Of a DNA stretch of 64,000 bases, positions 62,701 to 64,000 are shown piece after piece (position 1 is the stretch's first letter; each line of letters begins with the position of its first letter). The stretch spans positions 51,384,407-51,448,406 of the forward strand of contig CM036762.1 of NCBI GenBank assembly GCA_020796225.1, given 5' to 3'. This DNA is from Arion vulgaris. Its lineage: Eukaryota; Mollusca; Gastropoda; Stylommatophora; Arionidae. Both the position numbers and the translations under genes were made by a program. Under the pieces are notes generated by a model. That model saw only the letters and a program-made list of their open reading frames with translations, made no database searches and was not told the DNA's origin.

Positions 62701-63199
62701 GGTAACTATTTTATTTTTTAAACTGGGAAATAATTCAGATGAGAATTTTGTTGAAATGTTGATTTATGAATACAATTATTCAATGAATAAATTCAACATA
62801 GATCTCCGTTCCTCACAATTCAGGCAAGCCTTACTTTGACTTTAGAGGTACTTGTAATTTAGATCCCCAAGTAAAGGGTCAGGGTTTCCTGTAATCCAAC
62901 TGTACACACCAAATTTTGTGCAGAAGCTGGTCTCAAACTCTGGACTTTCACTGCACCTGGTTTTTAGCACAGTGTGTTACCAACTTTACTATCTGCAGCC
63001 TCTACATATCACTTATTATCCAGGTTGCAAACTAGGAAAGAAGTGTGTAATTGGCATCATTTGAGATTTCTTTCCATTTTCAGGCAATTTGCTGCTACCA
63101 TTCCGAGGCCCTTCAGTGTCCGCTACAATCCTTACACTCAAAGTGTGGAAGTAATCAACAGCAAGGAACAGATCATTGAACTGAGTAAAGACATCAAAG
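47696..63199 (+). CDS. PAH: phenylalanine 4-hydroxylase, 13 exons, 3' end outside window
   Basis: Hydroxylates L-phenylalanine to L-tyrosine in the cytosol with tetrahydrobiopterin, O2 and non-haem iron. Exons: 47696-47785, 49385-49516, 51401-51505, 52856-52940, 53250-53338, 54147-54214, 56154-56204, 57465-57610, 58906-59041, 59325-59451, 61254-61349, 62568-62701, 63084-63199. All introns are GT-AG; the join gives 458 codons plus one base with no stop. In-frame TAA at 47684 precedes the start ATG. ACT domain at about residues 54-130 (GAL 64-66, IESRP 83-87). Catalytic domain from VPWFP (138-142): R290, T298, the family signature [12 protein letters not shown] (301-312), iron ligands H305, H310 and E350, S369, and [13 protein letters not shown] (426-438). 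A basophilic kinase site RKRQIS ends at S29. PMYTPEPD, VFH and the [11 protein letters not shown] block favour PAH over tyrosine or tryptophan hydroxylase. The last exon (tetramerisation helix) is not in the window. Confidence 0.96.
47925..48560 (-). pseudogene. LINE RNase H domain plus CPEC tail (PAH intron 1)
   Basis: Best RNase H copy: a 136-codon minus-strand frame with [12 protein letters not shown] (Glu position), [13 protein letters not shown] (Asp position) and [20 protein letters not shown], then [12 protein letters not shown]. After a break comes the LWVCPECND tail. Upstream (48450-48560) more homologous residues in another frame. Antisense to PAH, inside intron 1. Confidence 0.88.
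48700..48880 (-). pseudogene. LINE RT tail relic (PAH intron 1)
   Basis: Minus strand: [17 protein letters not shown], [15 protein letters not shown] in shifted frames; relative of 43340-43580. Confidence 0.6.
49040..49210 (-). pseudogene. LINE RT tail (RTRWIDNI type; PAH intron 1)
   Basis: Minus strand matches 18430-18620 closely ([18 protein letters not shown]), the upstream part missing. Confidence 0.75.
49385..49516 (+). CDS. PAH: PAH exon 2
   Basis: 132 nt, phase 0 at both ends; acceptor tctgcag, donor gtaagg. Encodes the first strand and helix of the ACT domain ([20 protein letters not shown]). Confidence 0.95.
49673..49935 (-). mobile_element. SINE-D copy in PAH intron 2
   Basis: Inverse SINE-D from ttcttcttcttcgaacgctc to ccggcaacacacgggtgct. 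ctgccagc flanks it at 49665-49672 and 49936-49943. Confidence 0.88.
49970..50135 (-). pseudogene. LINE RT tail fragment (PAH intron 2)
   Basis: Relative of 9844-10020: the minus strand has the equivalent of [16 protein letters not shown] and the KTKT-rich end. Interrupted on the left side by the duplication that follows. Confidence 0.65.
50184..50473. repeat. 145-bp tandem duplication, 2 copies
   Basis: The segment starting ggacagcagaaaatgttta is repeated after 145 bp with about one difference (gtaattg versus gtagttg), so it is recent. Confidence 0.95.
50480..50548. repeat. near-perfect palindrome, 34-bp arms, no spacer
   Basis: Left arm 50480-50513 ends agccatttcaagc; right arm 50514-50548 starts gcttgaaatggct. 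The arms are complementary throughout except for one extra C in the right arm. Sits in PAH intron 2 between the 145-bp duplication and an RT tail relic. Confidence 0.95.
50549..50830 (-). pseudogene. LINE RT C-terminal relic (PAH intron 2)
   Basis: Minus strand: [37 protein letters not shown] and [11 protein letters not shown]. Typical K-x-F-G-H-L-x-R tail, with stops. Confidence 0.7.
51401..51505 (+). CDS. PAH: PAH exon 3
   Basis: 105 nt, phase 0; acceptor gtgttcacag, donor gtaaaa. Encodes [12 protein letters not shown] and FEFFISCD of the ACT domain. With exon 4 it corresponds to human exon 3. Confidence 0.95.
51606..52050 (+). pseudogene. LINE RNase H and CPEC tail (PAH intron 3)
   Basis: A 91-codon frame holds [16 protein letters not shown] and [20 protein letters not shown], continuing in shifted frames with [29 protein letters not shown] and a [15 protein letters not shown] end. 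Confidence 0.85.
52470..52700 (+). pseudogene. LINE RT tail (PAH intron 3)
   Basis: [39 protein letters not shown] and [12 protein letters not shown] then stop. Relative of 26815-26970. Confidence 0.8.
52856..52940 (+). CDS. PAH: PAH exon 4
   Basis: 85 nt, starts in phase 0 and leaves one base; acceptor ttgtcaag, donor gtaagt. Encodes the end of the ACT domain and an acidic SSSDENE linker. Confidence 0.9.
53250..53338 (+). CDS. PAH: PAH exon 5
   Basis: 89 nt, equal to human exon 4. Encodes [19 protein letters not shown] and the ELDADHP segment at the entry to the catalytic domain. Donor gtatgt. Confidence 0.97.
53735..54135. repeat. 29-bp tandem array, about 14 copies, in PAH intron 5
   Basis: Unit cttgttctgatgttttactc plus acctaaatc, with variants tactaac and ctccatc. 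The last unit ends in tattttactgacatgcata just before the acceptor of exon 6. Confidence 0.93.
54147..54214 (+). CDS. PAH: PAH exon 6
   Basis: 68 nt, equal to human exon 5. Encodes [20 protein letters not shown]. Acceptor atttccag, donor gtaagt. Its acceptor is preceded by a 29-bp tandem array. Confidence 0.97.
54414..54751 (-). mobile_element. SINE-G, full length with 11-bp TSD, in PAH intron 6
   Basis: Second copy of SINE-G, over 90 percent alike to 44519-44866 by eye. Poly(T) at the left, B-box complement gtaggttcgaaccc, A-box complement gcaggccgagctactatc. Perfect duplication gagcatggtac at 54403-54413 and 54752-54762. Confidence 0.95.
54845..54960 (-). mobile_element. SINE-E-like fragment (divergent subfamily)
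   Basis: Inverse of the 12815-12910 type: gttaaccacactttgtgatc, gatttgtgccgagaacgta, ggacagacacatccaaattt. Confidence 0.5.
55048..55130. repeat. repeat M, copy 2 (PAH intron 6)
   Basis: gttatactataacatggtat, aatctgattggtaacag, gtcagagctgactcattg; compare 39120-39205. Confidence 0.55.
55272..55440 (+). mobile_element. SINE-B, degraded
   Basis: A-box lost, B-box weak (atggttcaatctgtgg); body agaaaaagccacagtttacc and end gtctggatcggaaaaaagg keep family order. Confidence 0.7.
55462..55719. mobile_element. mariner/Tc1-like MITE in PAH intron 6
   Basis: 258-bp element with inverted ends cagggtgttcaagattaaag and cttttatcttgaacaccctg (one mismatch), flanked by TA on both sides (55460-55461, 55720-55721). 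No transposase. Confidence 0.85.
55735..55860. repeat. repeat M, copy 3
   Basis: gttatactgtagactggag, tctgatctgattggtcatat, tcagagcttactcatactc. Confidence 0.55.
56154..56204 (+). CDS. PAH: PAH exon 7
   Basis: 51 nt, ending inside the Trp codon of KKTWGT; long poly(T) before acceptor cag; donor gtaaaa. It is the first part of human exon 6 (51 + 146 = 197). Confidence 0.93.
56335..56745 (+). pseudogene. LINE RNase H and tail (PAH intron 7)
   Basis: [20 protein letters not shown] then TPGHAGV, a frameshift inside the GNERAD block, [20 protein letters not shown] and [19 protein letters not shown]; the end has [15 protein letters not shown], a Cys-x-x-Cys tail variant. It differs from the LWTCPEC copies, so it is another subfamily. 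Confidence 0.8.
56848..56968 (+). mobile_element. SINE-E 5' half fused to a LINE tail
   Basis: acgcccgagtggttaccgag to ggatgcacgtgtcc, then an abrupt switch to the LINE 3' region that starts at 56969. No TSD or tail lies at the junction. Confidence 0.85.
56969..57372 (+). pseudogene. LINE 3' terminal region, GAA-tailed (copy 2)
   Basis: Matches 42184-42580 nearly throughout: [33 protein letters not shown], [31 protein letters not shown] in broken frames; ends gcagaagaagaagaag. Confidence 0.85.
57465..57610 (+). CDS. PAH: PAH exon 8
   Basis: 146 nt; acceptor caatttaag, donor gtatgg. Encodes [33 protein letters not shown] and [11 protein letters not shown]. Second part of human exon 6. Confidence 0.96.
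57724..57978 (-). mobile_element. SINE-D copy in PAH intron 8
   Basis: Inverse SINE-D, cttcttctttgaatgctcc to ctggcaacacacaagtg; core complement cgcttcttatgacatgtctt. Confidence 0.87.
58198..58322 (-). mobile_element. SINE-C copy in PAH intron 8
   Basis: Minus strand: ggcgcttagcggtggtgagc (A-box region), acctggtttaaaatccgc (B-box region), ggcaggttggaagcaaattt. Same order as 19503-19660. Confidence 0.7.
58430..58800 (+). pseudogene. LINE RT thumb and tail relic (PAH intron 8)
   Basis: Reads [20 protein letters not shown] then LYKNQ in one frame (compare T-Y-L-G-S-x-V-x-x-x-G in LINE RTs) and [19 protein letters not shown] further on. Broken by stops. Confidence 0.65.
58906..59041 (+). CDS. 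PAH: PAH exon 9
   Basis: 136 nt, equal to human exon 7. Encodes the pterin and substrate site: [30 protein letters not shown] and KPMYTPEP. Ser285 replaces the Cys found in human PAH. Confidence 0.98.
59325..59451 (+). CDS. PAH: PAH exon 10
   Basis: 127 nt, equal to human exons 8 plus 9 (70 + 57), so the intron between them is absent. Carries iron ligands H305 and H310 in [13 protein letters not shown]. Donor gtgagt. Confidence 0.98.
59567..59812 (-). mobile_element. SINE-E copy in PAH intron 10
   Basis: Inverse SINE-E, cttcttctttgtctgtcttt to ggtaaccactctggtgc. Flanks agtacaagtgt (59556-59566) and agtgcaagtgt (59813-59823) match at 10 of 11. Confidence 0.9.
59813..60035 (+). mobile_element. 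SINE-A copy in PAH intron 10
   Basis: Head aacatagtggttagctgc, B-box degraded (tttcaaatcccagg), body gcaggtggcgtgtcatttc and gaagtcaatccttcgcctt. Confidence 0.8.
60582..60722 (-). mobile_element. SINE-D 3' part
   Basis: ttcttcttcgaatgctccat through gtgccagttatgcgtcatc to cgcttcttatttactc; cut where the RT tail at 60725 begins. Confidence 0.8.
60725..60915 (-). pseudogene. LINE RT tail (WRRDLEAEI type)
   Basis: Minus strand encodes [20 protein letters not shown] and [19 protein letters not shown], almost the same tail as at 1985-2215. Confidence 0.85.
61254..61349 (+). CDS. PAH: PAH exon 11
   Basis: 96 nt, equal to human exon 10. Carries the third iron ligand E350 in [13 protein letters not shown] and [14 protein letters not shown]. 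Confidence 0.98.
61590..61660 (+). mobile_element. SINE-D core fragment in PAH intron 11
   Basis: ggaaagcaaagaatagtaaa, ctgcaagacatgctgtaaga; abuts the 68-bp array. Confidence 0.7.
61661..62155. repeat. 68-bp tandem array, about 7 copies, in PAH intron 11
   Basis: Unit made of two related 34-bp halves: catcctgtaggcttcggctt and catcctgtagcgttcagctt types alternate. Later units have small deletions. Confidence 0.95.
62190..62260 (+). pseudogene. LINE RT terminal relic (WRRDLEAEI type)
   Basis: catgaattggttggggtcct, atgccccaacctgagttt and a GA-rich tail match the last 25 codons and 3' UTR of 1985-2215. Confidence 0.7.
62568..62701 (+). CDS. PAH: PAH exon 12
   Basis: 134 nt, equal to human exon 11. 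Encodes [31 protein letters not shown]. Residue I399 lies at the position linked to substrate preference. Confidence 0.97.
62800..63005 (-). mobile_element. SINE-H copy in PAH intron 12
   Basis: Minus strand: gatagtaaagttggtaaca (A-box region), gagtttgagaccagc (B-box region), ctctaaagtcaaagtaaggc. Ends 80 bp before exon 13. Confidence 0.65.
63084..63199 (+). CDS. PAH: PAH exon 13
   Basis: 116 nt, equal to human exon 12. Encodes [20 protein letters not shown]. Leaves one base for the final exon; donor gtaagt. No fitting last exon in 63200-64000. Confidence 0.97.
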
Positions 63200-63439
63200 G
63201 TAAGTTTTCTGAATGTTTAATTACACCATAGATTAGCTACAGACAACAGTAGTCTTCATCATAAGAATGCGTATAATCATCAAAGTAGCGATAACAAAGA
63301 AGAAGAACCATTATCAAAGAGTGCAGAGAGATTAATCCCATGACGGTGAATGCAGACATCAAGGCTATCATTAATAAAAACTGTAGTGTGTGACGTTGTG
63401 ATCTACACGGATAGATAAATAGTTTGCTACGTAAGGTCC

Positions 63440-64000
63440 ACTTGTGCCTTCTTTGCAAGTTCATTCGGCAGAAAGATCAAGGAGGTCAGTGGCAACAAGT
63501 AGCATGACAATAGAGGTACTGACAGTGACTAAGGCCCTACTTTGGTTAAAGTCACAGAACTATACTCATGCGAGCATTCTGAGTGATTCATTGAGTATGA
63601 TCCGGAAGATGGAGATTGGTTCAGTTGGCAGATAATGGACTGAATCCATATAGGGGTCAACAATGCGCACGCAGAATTGCATTACTCTTCATTCTGGGGC
63701 ATATAAGTGTCTATAGCAATGAGAGAGCAGGCTGGCTGGCTCTGCCACCATATTGAGGGTGGGGGGGTCGGTCAGGTCAGCCAGTGGATAGATCTGACAT
63801 TCTGAACACTCTCATGGAGTTTAGCCATGAAAAAAAACTTCCATCTAAACCAAATCCATGTCAACAGCTAGATTGCAGGAATGTGGTTTGTAGTGGCCTG
63901 AAAATATAATAACAGACGTACAAGTAGGCTCATCAATCAACATTGAAATGGTGCAGTTAGTTGCTGGATGCTGTTGGAGATATCCAGAGTGCAATGATGA
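63440..64000 (+). pseudogene. LINE RNase H domain and tail after PAH exon 13
   Basis: A 63-codon frame with TIEVLTVTKALLWLKS (Glu region) and ASILSDSLSMIRKMEIG (Asp region), then stops; a degraded GNERAD block near 63718 and a final RYPECND at the window edge. Occupies the region where a last PAH exon could have been. Confidence 0.82.

Noticed and set aside
47696..63199. Tryptophan or tyrosine hydroxylase instead of PAH
   Set aside because: [25 protein letters not shown] before the Ser, and GAPDD favour PAH; only I399 points to tryptophan hydroxylase.
63200..64000. Final PAH exon within the window
   Set aside because: I looked for an acceptor followed by a short amphipathic C-terminal helix frame starting in phase 1 and found only RNase H LINE relics.

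Overview
This is AT-rich eukaryotic DNA, most likely from a protostome and probably a mollusc. It contains one recognisable host gene, a 13-exon phenylalanine 4-hydroxylase (PAH) on the + strand. Nearly everything else is decayed mobile elements and tandem repeats. The eukaryotic assignment rests on GT-AG introns, tRNA-derived SINEs, non-LTR retrotransposon remnants and hAT, piggyBac and mariner type MITEs. The mollusc guess rests on overall familiarity with the repeat types and on the PAH sequence; I could not run a search.

Layout. Positions 1-5.6 kb: a 56-bp array, then 54-bp, 12-bp and 41-bp arrays with two GAA-tailed SINEs and two reverse-transcriptase (RT) remnants between them. 5.6-23.6 kb: a dense mosaic of non-LTR RT and RNase H remnants, tRNA-type SINEs, GAA-tailed SINEs, a piggyBac-like MITE and a hAT element. 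23.6-26.7 kb: a 76-bp array of about 40 units, each carrying a pol III A-box-like motif. 26.8-47.2 kb: more LINE and SINE remnants, a compositionally odd GC-richer block (31.36-32.65 kb), several minisatellites and hAT MITEs, some with nested SINE insertions dated by target-site duplications. 47.5-64 kb: the PAH gene, with three 51-bp repeats just upstream of its start, two of which carry a TGAGTCA motif. Its introns are filled with the same repeat families.

The PAH gene. Thirteen exons (47696-63199) join without a stop into 458 codons plus one base. All exons are bounded by AG and GT. The product has an N-terminal ACT regulatory domain, a full catalytic domain with the 2-His-1-Glu iron triad, and lacks only the last few residues, whose exon must lie beyond the window. 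Compared with human PAH exon sizes as I remember them, seven exon lengths or sums match exactly, human exons 3 and 6 are each split by an extra intron, and human exons 8 and 9 are fused.

The repeats. Local family labels (SINE-A to SINE-I, repeats L, M, N) are mine and imply no database name. At least ten fragments come from LINEs with an RNase H domain, and some of these share a (GAA)n 3' end with the SINE-D and SINE-E families, suggesting a LINE/SINE partnership. I found no cellular system beyond PAH. The most unusual items are the A-box array, the SINE/LINE tail sharing, an intronic near-perfect palindrome, a branch-point-like array beside a PAH splice acceptor and the unidentified GC-rich block.
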